NCBI GenBank assembly: GCA_945877365.1
Contig: CAMCRV010000005.1
Span: 1 to 64,000, forward strand
DNA from: an uncultured Clostridia bacterium
Lineage (GTDB): Bacteria > Bacillota > Clostridia > Oscillospirales > Oscillospiraceae
Length of the DNA stretch: 64,000 bases
Direction: 5' to 3'
Every line of letters begins with the position of its first letter. The stretch's first letter is position 1. This document shows, in pieces, positions 20,707 through 29,474 of this stretch. Under the pieces are notes generated by a model. It made no database searches, was not told where the DNA came from, and was given only the letters and a program-made list of their open reading frames with translations. A program made the position numbers and the translations under genes.

Positions 20707-21798
20707 ATGAAACCAGAAGGCCAGATTCGGATTCCCTCCGGGTGCGCCATTGCCGCCGTGATCTCCAAAGAGGGCAGACGGATGTCCGGCGAAGGAATCC
20801 TGAACGCCATGAAGCCCATGCACGACCGCTCCAACGGCCTGGGCGGCGGCTTCGCCGGCTACGGCATCTATCCCCAGTACCGGGATTTTTACGCCTTACA
20901 TATGTTTTTCGACCGGCGGGAAACCCGGAAGAGCTGCGAGGTGTTCCTGAAGGAACGCTTTGAAATCGTACAGTCGGAGATCATCCCCACCCGGAAGACC
21001 CCGGCCATCACCGACGAGCCCATTATCTGGCGGTATTTTGTAACCCCCCTGCGCAGCGCCAAAAACGCCATGCAGGTGGACGAACGGGAGTTCGTTTCCA
21101 GAGCGGTGATGAAGATCAACAACGAAATACCCGGTGCCTTTGTGTTCTCCAGCGGCAAGAATATGGGCGCCTTCAAGGCTGTGGGCTTCCCCGAGGATGT
21201 GGGAGAATTTTACCGGCTGGAAGAGTACGAGGGCTATTCCTGGACGGCTCATGGCCGTTATCCCACCAATACCCCCGGCTGGTGGGGCGGTGCTCACCCC
21301 TTCACATTGCTGGACTATTCCGTCGTACACAACGGCGAAATCTCCTCCTACGATGCCAACCGCCGGTTCATTGAGATGTTCGGCTACAAGTGCAGCCTGC
21401 AAACCGATACCGAGGTCATCACCTACATTCTGGACTACCTGCTGCGGCGGCAGGGGATGACCATCGAGGAGGCAGCCAGCGTTATTGCCGCTCCCTTCTG
21501 GAGCACCATTGAGAAGCTGCCCGCCGAAGAGCAGAAGCGGCTGGCCTATTTGAGAACCGTGTTCCCCAGCCTGCTGATTACCGGACCTTTTTCCATTGTC
21601 TTCGGCTTTGAGGGCGGTCTCATGGCGCTCAACGACCGGCTGAAGCTGCGCTCCATGGTGGTGGGGCAGAAGGACGACAAGGTTATGATTGCCAGTGAAG
21701 AAGCAGCCATCCGGGTCATGGAGCCGGATGCAGAAAGAATCTCGGCCCCTGCCGGCGGCGAGCCGGTGATCATCCGGGTCAAGGAGGGTGCATTTTAA
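20707..21798 (+). CDS. Glutamate synthase amidotransferase component (class II, stand-alone)
   Basis: 363-residue class II glutamine amidotransferase corresponding to the N-terminal domain of GltB, here a separate protein as in archaeal-type glutamate synthases. It should release ammonia from glutamine for the partner encoded next. The expected nucleophile is Cys13 (RIPSGCAIAAV), so a 12-residue propeptide must be removed. Other features are ERSNGLGGGFAGYGIYP-like residues after a variant of the family motif and WTAHGRYPTNTPGWWGGAHP, the glutamine-binding region. Start chosen at 20707 behind AAAGGGTGG. TAATG overlap with the next gene. Confidence 0.85.
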   Translation: MKPEGQIRIPSGCAIAAVISKEGRRMSGEGILNAMKPMHDRSNGLGGGFAGYGIYPQYRDFYALHMFFDRRETRKSCEVFLKERFEIVQSEIIPTRKTPAITDEPIIWRYFVTPLRSAKNAMQVDEREFVSRAVMKINNEIPGAFVFSSGKNMGAFKAVGFPEDVGEFYRLEEYEGYSWTAHGRYPTNTPGWWGGAHPFTLLDYSVVHNGEISSYDANRRFIEMFGYKCSLQTDTEVITYILDYLLRRQGMTIEEAASVIAAPFWSTIEKLPAEEQKRLAYLRTVFPSLLITGPFSIVFGFEGGLMALNDRLKLRSMVVGQKDDKVMIASEEAAIRVMEPDAERISAPAGGEPVIIRVKEGAF

Positions 21799-23303
21799 TG
21801 GGTGTGGAATTTTTATATCCGGAATTTGAAGTGGTTCGCAACACCAACCGGTGTATTGCCTGCCGGGTCTGTGAGCGTCAGTGCGCCAACGAGGTGCACC
21901 GCTACGACCCCGATGCCAAGTGCATGGTCTGCGATGAAAGCAAGTGCGTCAACTGCCAGCGGTGCGTCAGCCTGTGCCCCACCCGGGCACTGAAGATCGT
22001 CAAGAGCGACTGCACCCTCCGGGAAAACGCCAACTGGCAGAATGATACCATCCGGGAGATTTACAAGCAGGCAAACTCCGGCGGTGTGCTGCTGTCCAGC
22101 ATGGGCAACCCCAAGGAGTTCCCGGTGTACTGGGACAAGATTCTTCTGAACGCCTCTCAGGTTACCAATCCCCCCATCGACCCCCTCCGGGAGCCTATGG
22201 AGACCAAGGTGTTTCTGGGCAGAAAGCCGGAGAAGATCGAACGGGATGCTTCCGGCAACATTATCTGCGACCTGCCGCCCCAGCTGGAGCTGAGTATGCC
22301 GGTGATGTTCTCCGCCATGAGCTACGGCTCCATCAGCTACAACGCCCACGCCAGTCTGGCAAGGGCCGCCCGGGAGCTGGGAATTTACTACAACACCGGC
22401 GAAGGCGGCCTCCACGAGGACTTCTATGTCTACGGCGACCGCACCGTGGTGCAGGTGGCCTCCGGTCGTTTCGGTGTCCATAAGGACTATCTGGAGGCCG
22501 GTGCTGCCATCGAGATCAAGATGGGTCAGGGCGCAAAGCCCGGCATCGGCGGACACCTCCCTGGTGCCAAGATTGTGGGAGATGTGTCCCGCACCCGGAT
22601 GGTGCCGGAGGGCTCCGACGCCATCTCCCCGGCACCCCATCACGATATCTATTCCATCGAAGACCTGCGCCAGCTGGTGTACTCTTTGAAGGAGGCCACG
22701 CAATACCGCAAGCCCATCATTGTTAAGGTGGCGGCGGTGCACAACATTGCCGCCATTGCCAGCGGCATTGCCCGCAGCGGCGCGGATATCATCGCCATCG
22801 ACGGCTTCCGGGGCGGCACCGGCGCGGCTCCCACCCGAATCCGGGACAATGTGGGCATCCCCATTGAGCTGGCACTGGCTGCCGTGGATCAGCGGCTCCG
22901 GGACGAGGGCATCCGCAACCGGGTGTCTCTGGTGGTAGGCGGCAGCATCCGCAGCGCGGCGGATGTGGTAAAGGCCGTGGCTCTGGGCGCGGATGCCTGC
23001 TATATTGCCACCGCAGCGCTGCTGGCTCTGGGCTGTCACCTGTGCCGTAGCTGTCAGGGAGGCAAGTGCAACTGGGGCATCGCCACCCAGCGTCCGGATC
23101 TGGTGAAGCGGCTGAACCCGGATATCGGCAGCCAGCGGCTGGTGAACCTGATGACGGCCTGGCAGCATGAGATCAAGGAGCTGATGGGCGGCATGGGCAT
23201 CAATTCCATCGAAGCCCTCTGCGGAAACCGCCTGATGCTCCGGGGCGTGGGGCTGACGGAGAAGGAACTGGAGATTCTGGGCATCGCCCATGCCGGAGAA
23301 TAA
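21798..23303 (+). CDS. Glutamate synthase FMN/Fe-S catalytic component (archaeal type)
   Basis: 501 residues. The N-terminus carries a ferredoxin-like domain with ten Cys between residues 19 and 60 (CIACRVCERQC, CVNCQRCVSLCP). The FMN-binding GltB-type barrel follows (SAMSYGSISYNAHASLARAA, EGGLHEDFY, GQGAKPGIGGHLPG, DGFRGGTGAAPT), with a third cluster motif CHLCRSCQGGKCNWGIA. It should combine ammonia and 2-oxoglutarate to glutamate using electrons from the Fe-S chain. One base overlap with the amidotransferase gene supports a complex. Confidence 0.9.
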   Translation: MGVEFLYPEFEVVRNTNRCIACRVCERQCANEVHRYDPDAKCMVCDESKCVNCQRCVSLCPTRALKIVKSDCTLRENANWQNDTIREIYKQANSGGVLLSSMGNPKEFPVYWDKILLNASQVTNPPIDPLREPMETKVFLGRKPEKIERDASGNIICDLPPQLELSMPVMFSAMSYGSISYNAHASLARAARELGIYYNTGEGGLHEDFYVYGDRTVVQVASGRFGVHKDYLEAGAAIEIKMGQGAKPGIGGHLPGAKIVGDVSRTRMVPEGSDAISPAPHHDIYSIEDLRQLVYSLKEATQYRKPIIVKVAAVHNIAAIASGIARSGADIIAIDGFRGGTGAAPTRIRDNVGIPIELALAAVDQRLRDEGIRNRVSLVVGGSIRSAADVVKAVALGADACYIATAALLALGCHLCRSCQGGKCNWGIATQRPDLVKRLNPDIGSQRLVNLMTAWQHEIKELMGGMGINSIEALCGNRLMLRGVGLTEKELEILGIAHAGE

Positions 23304-23315
23304 GGAGGCCGCGAC

Positions 23316-23744
23316 ATGAAACGGGTATATGTAAATGAAGAATGGTGCCTTGGGTGCCATCTGTGCGAATATAACTGCGCCTTTGCCAATTCCGGGGAAA
23401 CGGACATGGTGAAGGCTCTGAAGGGCAAGCCCATCTTCCCCCGGATCCGGGTGGAGGGGGAGAACCTGATCCACTTTGCGGTGTCCTGCCGCCATTGTCA
23501 GGATCCCATCTGCGTCAACAGCTGCATCTCCGGTGCGCTGAGCGTAAAGGACGGACGGGTCTGCATCGATCACACCCGGTGCGTGGGCTGCCTGACCTGT
23601 ATGCTGGTCTGTCCCTATGGCGCCCTGTCAAAGGGGCCGGAGGGAGCCGTCCAGAAGTGCGAGCTGTGTCTGGAAAACGCCTGCGGGGAGCCGGCCTGCG
23701 TCAAGGGCTGCCCCAACCGGGCCATCGTCTATGAGGAGAGGTGA
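23316..23744 (+). CDS. Four-cluster-type 4Fe-4S ferredoxin (glutamate synthase operon)
   Basis: 142-residue electron carrier with Cys groups resembling DmsB/HycB-type iron-sulfur subunits: WCLGCHLCEYNC, CRHCQDPICVNSC, CVGCLTCMLVCP and CELCLENACGEPACVKGCP, enough for about four [4Fe-4S] clusters. It probably carries electrons between the pyridine-nucleotide oxidoreductase downstream and the FMN component upstream. GGAGG lies before the ATG, and the next gene overlaps or abuts its stop. Confidence 0.88.
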   Translation: MKRVYVNEEWCLGCHLCEYNCAFANSGETDMVKALKGKPIFPRIRVEGENLIHFAVSCRHCQDPICVNSCISGALSVKDGRVCIDHTRCVGCLTCMLVCPYGALSKGPEGAVQKCELCLENACGEPACVKGCPNRAIVYEER

Positions 23745-23749
23745 GGCAG

Positions 23750-24991
23750 ATGAAGCAATATGTGATCATCGGCAACGGTGTGGCCGCCACGGGCTGCGTG
23801 GAGGGCATCCGCAGCGCAGACCCGGAGGGAAAAATCACCGTGATCTCCGGGGAGAACCGCCCGGTGTACTGCCGCCCCCTGATCTCCTACTATCTGGAGG
23901 GCAAAGCAACCCCGGAAAAGATGAATTACCGCAACCCTGATTTTGCGGAAAAAATGCACTGTGCGTATTTATACGGAAAGCAAGCTGTGCAGCTGGATGC
24001 CAAAACCGTGGTTCTGGACGACGGCACCGTTCTTCCCTATGATGAGGTATGTATTGCCGCAGGCTCCGTACCCTTTGTGCCCCCCTTTGCCGGGCTGGAT
24101 ACTGTGGAAAAGCAGTTCTCCTTTATGACCATGGACGATGCCCTGGCTCTGGATGCAGCTGTCAACAAGGACAGCCGGGTGCTGATTGTGGGTGCAGGTC
24201 TTATCGGCCTGAAATGCGCCGAGGGTCTCCACGGACGGGTGGCCTCCATCACGGTCTGTGACCTGGCAGACCGGGTGCTGTCCAGCATCCTGGACACCCG
24301 GAGTGCCGCCGTGATGCGGCAGCATCTGGAAGAAAACGGGATTCATCTTCTGCTGGGAGATACGGTTTCTCGGTTTGAGAAGAATGTGGCTTCTATGCGC
24401 AGCGGCACGGAGGTAGAATTTGATGTGCTGGTGCTGGCGGTGGGCGTAAAGGCCAACACCGCACTGGCCCGTCAGGCTGGGGCGGAGGTTAACCGGGGCA
24501 TTCTGGTGAACGAAAAAATGGAGACCACCGTGCCCGGCATCTTCGCCGCCGGAGACTGCACCGAGGGCATGGATGCCTCTCTGGGTCAGCGCCGGGTGCT
24601 GGCCATTCTGCCCAATGCCTATTTACAGGGCAGATGCGCCGGCATCAACATGGCAGGGGGGAATGCCGTCCATGACCGGGCCATTCCCATGAACTCTCTG
24701 GGTCTGCTGGGGCTGCATGCCATGACCGCCGGAACCGCCTTCTCCGAGGCTGACGGCGGCAGCATGGTGGAGGAGAAGAGCGAGGCAGGCTGGAAGCGTT
24801 TCTTCCTCAAGGACGGATATTTGACGGGCTTCATGCTGCTGGGAGATGTGGACAGAGCCGGAATCTACACGGCCCTGATCCGGGAGAAGACCCCTCTGGA
24901 TTCCATCGACTTTGCAGCGCTGAAAAAAAGTCCCACTTTGGCGGCAATGCCCAAAGAAAACCGTAGAAAAAAGCTGGGAGGTGTGGTATAA
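23750..24991 (+). CDS. NAD(P)/FAD-dependent oxidoreductase (glutamate synthase operon)
   Basis: 413-residue pyridine nucleotide-disulphide oxidoreductase-type flavoprotein. The FAD motif is YVIIGNGVAATGCVEGI, the NAD(P) motif is VLIVGAGLIGLKCAEGL, and the second FAD contact is TVPGIFAAGDCTEG. No redox-active Cys pair is seen. It probably feeds NAD(P)H electrons to the ferredoxin gene just upstream, replacing the GltD subunit of the bacterial enzyme. An in-frame GTG at 23741 overlaps the previous stop, but the ATG at 23750 has GAGGTGAGG at the right distance. Confidence 0.87.
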   Translation: MKQYVIIGNGVAATGCVEGIRSADPEGKITVISGENRPVYCRPLISYYLEGKATPEKMNYRNPDFAEKMHCAYLYGKQAVQLDAKTVVLDDGTVLPYDEVCIAAGSVPFVPPFAGLDTVEKQFSFMTMDDALALDAAVNKDSRVLIVGAGLIGLKCAEGLHGRVASITVCDLADRVLSSILDTRSAAVMRQHLEENGIHLLLGDTVSRFEKNVASMRSGTEVEFDVLVLAVGVKANTALARQAGAEVNRGILVNEKMETTVPGIFAAGDCTEGMDASLGQRRVLAILPNAYLQGRCAGINMAGGNAVHDRAIPMNSLGLLGLHAMTAGTAFSEADGGSMVEEKSEAGWKRFFLKDGYLTGFMLLGDVDRAGIYTALIREKTPLDSIDFAALKKSPTLAAMPKENRRKKLGGVV

Positions 24992-24993
24992 CT

Positions 24994-25716
24994 ATGGTAG
25001 TGATCGATGCAAAGGATAAGCAGAGCCGGGAACTCAACGACCTGATCCGCGGAGCAGGGGAGGAATGCACCGTAACCGGCTGCTGCGGTCAGCGGTTTCT
25101 GGGAGCCGGAATGTCCGGCGTGAACATCACCATGGAGGGCATCCCCGGAAACGCTTTGGGAGCCTACCTCAACGGCGCGCAGATTACCGTCCACGGCAAC
25201 GCACAGGATGCCGTGGGAGATACCATGAATGACGGACGGATTGTGGTGCACGGCAGCATCGGCGATGCCGCAGGCTACGCCATGCGGGGCGGAGAGATCT
25301 TCGTTCAGGGAAATGCCGGCTATCGGGCCGGAATCCACATGAAGGAATACGGGAAGAAGATCCCGGTTATGGTCATCGGCGGCTGCGCCGGCAGCTTTCT
25401 GGGGGAATATCAGGCCGGCGGCATCCTTCTGGTGCTGGGTCTCAATGCCCAGGGAAAGCCTGTTGTCAATAATTTCCCCTGCACCGGTATGCACGGCGGA
25501 AGGCTGATTCTTCGGGGGGATGTCTCCGGACTGAGCTTCCCCGGACAGGTCACCGCCAGACCGGCCGGAGCTGAGGATATGGAACTGATTGCAAAGTATG
25601 TAAAGACCTATTGTGACCTGTTTGGAGGGGACTGTGGGGACATTCTGAAGGCTCCCTTCACTGTGGTCAGCCCGGACAGCAGCAACCCCTATAAGCAGAT
25701 GTATGTAGCAAATTAA
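24994..25716 (+). CDS. GXGXG-domain component of glutamate synthase
   Basis: 240-residue protein made of the right-handed beta-helix found at the C-terminus of GltB and in formylmethanofuran dehydrogenase subunit C. Repeated G-x-x-x-G turns are visible (GMSGVNITMEGIPGNALG, NGAQITVHGNAQDAVGD, DGRIVVHGSIGDAAG, GGEIFVQGNAGYRAG). In glutamate synthases this helix is structural, holding the amidotransferase and FMN domains in register. Together with the four preceding genes it completes a glutamate synthase split over five polypeptides. Confidence 0.9.
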   Translation: MVVIDAKDKQSRELNDLIRGAGEECTVTGCCGQRFLGAGMSGVNITMEGIPGNALGAYLNGAQITVHGNAQDAVGDTMNDGRIVVHGSIGDAAGYAMRGGEIFVQGNAGYRAGIHMKEYGKKIPVMVIGGCAGSFLGEYQAGGILLVLGLNAQGKPVVNNFPCTGMHGGRLILRGDVSGLSFPGQVTARPAGAEDMELIAKYVKTYCDLFGGDCGDILKAPFTVVSPDSSNPYKQMYVAN

Positions 25717-25736
25717 CTACGAAAGCAGGATTCGCC

Positions 25737-26945
25737 ATGAAGTACACGCCGCAGGAAGTCATGCAGTATATTCAGGAGGAGGATGTGAAGTTCATCCGCC
25801 TGGCATTTTGCGATGTTTTTGGCCGACCCAGAAACATCTCCATCATGCCCCATGAGCTGGAACGGGCCTTCAAGTATGGCATTGCCATCGATGGCTCTGC
25901 CATTGCCGGGTTCGGCGACGAGGTACATTCCGACCTGTTTCTGCACCCCGATCCGGCCACCATCACCGTGCTGCCCTGGCGGCCGGAGAACGGCCGGGTG
26001 GTGCGGATGTTCTGCTCCATCGCCCATCCCGACGGCACCGCCTTTGCCCACGACAGCCGGAACATTCTGAAGCAGGCCATTGCGGATGCAGCCAGAATGG
26101 GCTATACCTTCTCCTTCGGATCGGAGCTGGAATTCTATCTGTTCCGGCTGGATGAAGAGGGCAATCCCACCCATATTCCCTACGACAATGCCACCTATAT
26201 GGAGGTGGCACCGGAGGACAAGTGCGAAAATGTCCGCCGGGAGATCTGCCTGACCTTGGAGCGGATGGGAATTATGCCGGAGTCCTCCCACCATGAGGAA
26301 GGCCCCGGTCAGAATGAAATTGATTTCCGCTATTCCGACGCCCTCAGCGCGGCGGACAATGCCGTGACCTTCTGCACCGTGGTGAAGACCATCGCCGCCC
26401 GGAACGGCCTGTTTGCCGATTTTTCCCCAAAGCCCCTGCAGGAGAACCCCGGCAGCGGCTTCCACATCAACATCTCCGTCAAGGGCGGCGGCGAGATGGT
26501 GATGCACCGTGCCATGGGAGGGATCCTGCGGCATATCGGAGATATGACCCTGTTCCTGAACCCCACGGAGCGTTCCTACCAGCGGCTGGGAAGTCACAAG
26601 GCTCCCAAGTACATCTCCTGGTCCAGCGACAACCGTTCCCAGCTGATCCGGGTGCCCGCGGCGGACGGGGAGTATCGCCGCTTTGAGCTTCGCAGCCCCG
26701 ACTGCACCGCCAACCCCTATCTGGCCTTTGCCCTGCTGATCTGGGCGGGGCTGGACGGAATCCTCAACAATATCGCCCTGCCGGAAAGCTCCAATGTGAA
26801 TCTGTATACCGCCTCCCCCAGAGACCTTTGGGGGCTGGAAACCCTGCCCCTGACCCGCAATCTGGCGGCAAAGCTGGCTCTGGCCAGCCCCTTTATCCGG
26901 GAGCACCTGCCCCAGTCGCTGATCACTTACTTCTGCGAACGGTAG
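25737..26945 (+). CDS. glnA: Glutamine synthetase type I (short form)
   Basis: 402 residues; class I enzymes usually have 440-470. The N-terminal beta-grasp domain (VKFIRLAFCDVFGRPRNISI) and the catalytic domain (SELEFYLF, HHEEGPGQNEIDFRY, GSGFHINIS, FELRSPDCTANPYLAF) are complete. The protein stops at HLPQSLITYFCER, lacking the last ~25-residue helix that Bacillus GlnA uses in self-inhibition and regulator contacts. It is the second glutamine synthetase of the window and shares an operon with glutamate synthase, so ammonia assimilation by the GS-GOGAT cycle is encoded in one unit. Confidence 0.92.
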   Translation: MKYTPQEVMQYIQEEDVKFIRLAFCDVFGRPRNISIMPHELERAFKYGIAIDGSAIAGFGDEVHSDLFLHPDPATITVLPWRPENGRVVRMFCSIAHPDGTAFAHDSRNILKQAIADAARMGYTFSFGSELEFYLFRLDEEGNPTHIPYDNATYMEVAPEDKCENVRREICLTLERMGIMPESSHHEEGPGQNEIDFRYSDALSAADNAVTFCTVVKTIAARNGLFADFSPKPLQENPGSGFHINISVKGGGEMVMHRAMGGILRHIGDMTLFLNPTERSYQRLGSHKAPKYISWSSDNRSQLIRVPAADGEYRRFELRSPDCTANPYLAFALLIWAGLDGILNNIALPESSNVNLYTASPRDLWGLETLPLTRNLAAKLALASPFIREHLPQSLITYFCER

Positions 26946-26977
26946 TCCCATCGAAATAGCAGAGAGGAGGGAGCGGT

Positions 26978-27562
26978 ATGGTATTCAGCGACCAGACCTA
27001 CAGCGTGCTGGTAGTTTCGGCTGCCCGGAAGTTCTGCGATGCCATCGCGCCGCTGCTTCCGTATTCTGAGTATTACCCCGTGTGCTATGTGGACAATATT
27101 GCCGCGGCGAAGCGGGAACTGCTGAGCAGGAGCTATGACCTTGTGCTGATCAACGCACCTCTGCCGGATGACTTCGGCACCCGGTTTGCCATCGACACCA
27201 GCGGCAGAGCGGACTGTGCGGTGCTGCTGTTTCTGCGCTCCGAGGTGTATGAAGAGGTGAATTTGAAGGTTCAGCCCTACGGGGTCTTTACCCTTCAGGT
27301 TCCCACGCCGGTGCAGACCCTGAAGCAGGGACTGCAGTGGATGACGGCAGCCAGAGAGCGGCTGCGCCGGCTGGAAAAGAAAACTGTCAGCATGGAGGAG
27401 AAGATGGAGGAGATCCGTCTGGTGAATCGAGCCAAGTGGATTCTCATCGAGCAGCTGAAGATGACGGAGGCAGAGGCTCACCGCTTCATCGAAAAGCAGG
27501 CCATGGATCGGTGCTCTGCCAAAAGGGAGATTGCCCTGGGCATCATCAAAACCTATCAGTAA
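26978..27562 (+). CDS. ANTAR-domain antiterminator with degenerate receiver domain
   Basis: 194 residues. Residues ~8-118 resemble a response-regulator receiver but lack its key acids: the N-terminal DD pair is replaced (VLVVSAARKF) and the phospho-acceptor Asp by Asn (DLVLINAPLP). A coiled coil (residues ~121-140, RLEKKTVSMEEKMEEI) leads to the ANTAR RNA-binding domain (VNRAKWILIEQLKMTEAEA, KREIALGIIK). ANTAR proteins bind paired hairpins and prevent termination. Its targets are probably the two AAAGGC-loop leaders of this cluster. An ANTAR regulator (NitR) next to glnA has been described in Clostridium saccharobutylicum, from memory. Confidence 0.88.
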   Translation: MVFSDQTYSVLVVSAARKFCDAIAPLLPYSEYYPVCYVDNIAAAKRELLSRSYDLVLINAPLPDDFGTRFAIDTSGRADCAVLLFLRSEVYEEVNLKVQPYGVFTLQVPTPVQTLKQGLQWMTAARERLRRLEKKTVSMEEKMEEIRLVNRAKWILIEQLKMTEAEAHRFIEKQAMDRCSAKREIALGIIKTYQ

Positions 27563-27581
27563 CTATCTTTGCCTGATATAA

Positions 27582-27617
27582 AAAAGCCCCGAAGCCAAGT
27601 TGGCTTCGGGGCTTTTG
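27582..27617. terminator. Bidirectional terminator between the ANTAR gene and rpsI
   Basis: AAAAGCCCCGAAGCC and complement with a very short loop, A-run on one side and T-run on the other, between two convergent genes. Confidence 0.85.
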
Positions 27618-27640
27618 CTGCCAAGGGAAAGAGAAACGGA

Positions 27641-28045
27641 TTATCTCTTGGAGAACTGGGGAGCGCGACGGGCGGCCTTCAGACCGTACTTCTTTCTCTC
27701 CTTCATTCTGGGGTCGCGGGTCATGAAGCCAGCGGCCTTCAGGGAAGCGCGGTTCTCGGGGTTCAGTGCCACCAGAGCACGGGACAGGCCGTGACGGATA
27801 GCGCCGGCCTGGCCGGAAACGCCGCCGCCGGCGACGGTGACAGCGATGTCAACCTTGCCCAGCATATCGGTGGTGACCAGGGGCTGACGGACGATCAGCT
27901 TCAGGGTCTCCAGACCGAAGTAGTCGTCGATGTCGCGGCCGTTGATGATGATGGAGCCGGTGCCGTTCTCGTAAACGCGAACCCGGGCCACGGAGGACTT
28001 ACGACGGCCGGTGCCGTAAAAATACTTCTTCTTGCTCTCGTACAT
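27641..28045 (-). CDS. rpsI: Ribosomal protein S9
   Basis: Small-subunit protein whose C-terminal tail reaches the P-site tRNA. 134 residues. The N-terminus [17 protein letters not shown] and the internal [19 protein letters not shown] are the family signatures; the chain ends in the invariant basic FSKR. rplM lies 16 bases upstream, the conserved rplM-rpsI operon. Confidence 0.97.
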   Translation of the reverse strand: MYESKKKYFYGTGRRKSSVARVRVYENGTGSIIINGRDIDDYFGLETLKLIVRQPLVTTDMLGKVDIAVTVAGGGVSGQAGAIRHGLSRALVALNPENRASLKAAGFMTRDPRMKERKKYGLKAARRAPQFSKR

Positions 28046-28061
28046 TCTAAGTTACCTCCAA

Positions 28062-28493
28062 TTAGTCCAGGGTCCAGGCTTCGGGCTTCTGTGCGGCATG
28101 GGGATGCTCAGCGCCCTTGTACAGGTGCAGGCGGGTCATGCAGTTGCGGCCCAGGGTGTTCTTGGGCAGCATACCCTTGACGGCCAGCTCCATAGCGTAG
28201 TCGGAGCGATTCTCCATCATGATGCGGGCCTTGGTCTCCTTCAGGCCGCCGATCCAGCCGGAAACACGGTAGTAGGTCTTCTGCTCCAGCTTCTTGCCGG
28301 TGAGAATAGCCTTGTCGGTGTTGATGATGATGACATAGTCGCCGCAGTCAACATTGGGGGTGAAATCGACCTTGTTCTTGCCGCGCAGCAGGTTGGCAGC
28401 GGTGACAGCGGTGCGGCCCAGGGGCTTGCCGGCTGCATCGATGACATACCACTTGCGCTCCAGGGTCTCCTTCTTCAGCAGGGTAGTGGACAT
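28062..28493 (-). CDS. rplM: Ribosomal protein L13
   Basis: Early-assembly protein of the large subunit. 143 residues with the usual landmarks KWYVIDAAGKPLGRTA, GDYVIIINTDKA and AVKGMLPKNTLGR. First gene of the rplM-rpsI operon, with a promoter at 28571-28599 and a leader of about 75 nt. Confidence 0.97.
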   Translation of the reverse strand: MSTTLLKKETLERKWYVIDAAGKPLGRTAVTAANLLRGKNKVDFTPNVDCGDYVIIINTDKAILTGKKLEQKTYYRVSGWIGGLKETKARIMMENRSDYAMELAVKGMLPKNTLGRNCMTRLHLYKGAEHPHAAQKPEAWTLD

Positions 28494-28570
28494 TATGCGT
28501 TCCTCCAGTTAGGTAAAATATTTTGACATTTCACTGTACTTGAAGTACAATAGCTTCAAATCGCCTGATT

Positions 28571-28599
28571 CTTATACCATATTAAAAATCAAATGTCAA
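28571..28599 (-). promoter_or_regulatory. Promoter of rplM-rpsI
   Basis: Minus strand TTGACA (28594-28599), 17 bases, TATAAG (28571-28576). The leader down to 28494 contains a GTACTT/AAGTAC hairpin. L13 autoregulatory leaders are known in Firmicutes, but I cannot confirm one here. Confidence 0.75.
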
Positions 28600-28717
28600 C
28601 AGCTATTTTGTGAAAATTTGTGAAATCCGATATAAACTCGTAAATACTCCATTATGCTCTTAAATACTCCTGTTTTCTCACACTCTATTTTTAAAAATAT
28701 ACGGAGGAATTCCAACA

Positions 28718-29458
28718 ATGCAAAAGCTAATGGGTCTTGTCCGCCGGTGCGTGGACGACTATCATATGATTGAAGCCGGGGACAAAATCGCCGTAGGTGT
28801 CTCCGGTGGAAAGGACTCGCTGGTGCTGCTGGTGCTGCTGGCCGGCCTGCGGGAATACTTCGACAAGCCCTATGAATTGGAAGCCATTACCATCGACATG
28901 GGACTGGGCATGGACTACAGCGGCGTGCAGGCGCTGTGTGACCGGCTGGAGGTTCCCTATACCATTGTGGAAACCCAGATTGCCCCCATCATTTTTGACC
29001 ACCGGAAGGAGAAGAATCCCTGCTCCATGTGCGCCAAGATGCGCCGGGGAGCGCTGAATCAGGCTATTCTGGAAAAGGGCTTCAACAAGCTGGCTCTGGG
29101 GCATCACTACGACGATGCGGTGGAAACTTTCCTCATGTCTTTGATTTTTGAGGGGCGTATCAGCTGCTTCCAGCCGGTGACCAATCTGGACAGAACCGGC
29201 ATCATCCAGATTCGCCCCATGCTCTATATCCATGAGCGGACGGTGGACAACTTTGCGGTGCGGCAGAATCTGCCGGTGCTGGAAAACCGCTGCCCTGTGG
29301 ACAAAACCACCAAGCGGGCGGAGATCAAGGAGCTGATCTACACCCTGAGCCAGACCTACCCCGACCTGAAGGAGCGGATCTTCGGCGCCATGCAGCGCTT
29401 TCCCTTGCCGGAGTGGGAGCCTCAGGGGCGGTACAAGCGGCCAAAAGAGCAGGAATAA
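28718..29458 (+). CDS. TtcA-family tRNA 2-thiocytidine-type PP-loop ATPase
   Basis: 246-residue cytoplasmic protein of the TtcA/TtuA group, which thiolates tRNA bases after adenylating them. The PP-loop is VGVSGGKDSLVLL; the Cys pair CSMCAKMRRG and a further Cys (ENRCPVD) match the positions that hold an Fe-S cluster in this family. HHYDDAVETFLM is the conserved active-site helix. The exact modified base (C32 or another) cannot be fixed. The 5' region 28600-28717 is very AT-rich with a TTTAAAAATATACGGAGG-type leader. Confidence 0.88.
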   Translation: MQKLMGLVRRCVDDYHMIEAGDKIAVGVSGGKDSLVLLVLLAGLREYFDKPYELEAITIDMGLGMDYSGVQALCDRLEVPYTIVETQIAPIIFDHRKEKNPCSMCAKMRRGALNQAILEKGFNKLALGHHYDDAVETFLMSLIFEGRISCFQPVTNLDRTGIIQIRPMLYIHERTVDNFAVRQNLPVLENRCPVDKTTKRAEIKELIYTLSQTYPDLKERIFGAMQRFPLPEWEPQGRYKRPKEQE

Positions 29459-29474
29459 ACCGGTTGGAAAAGGG

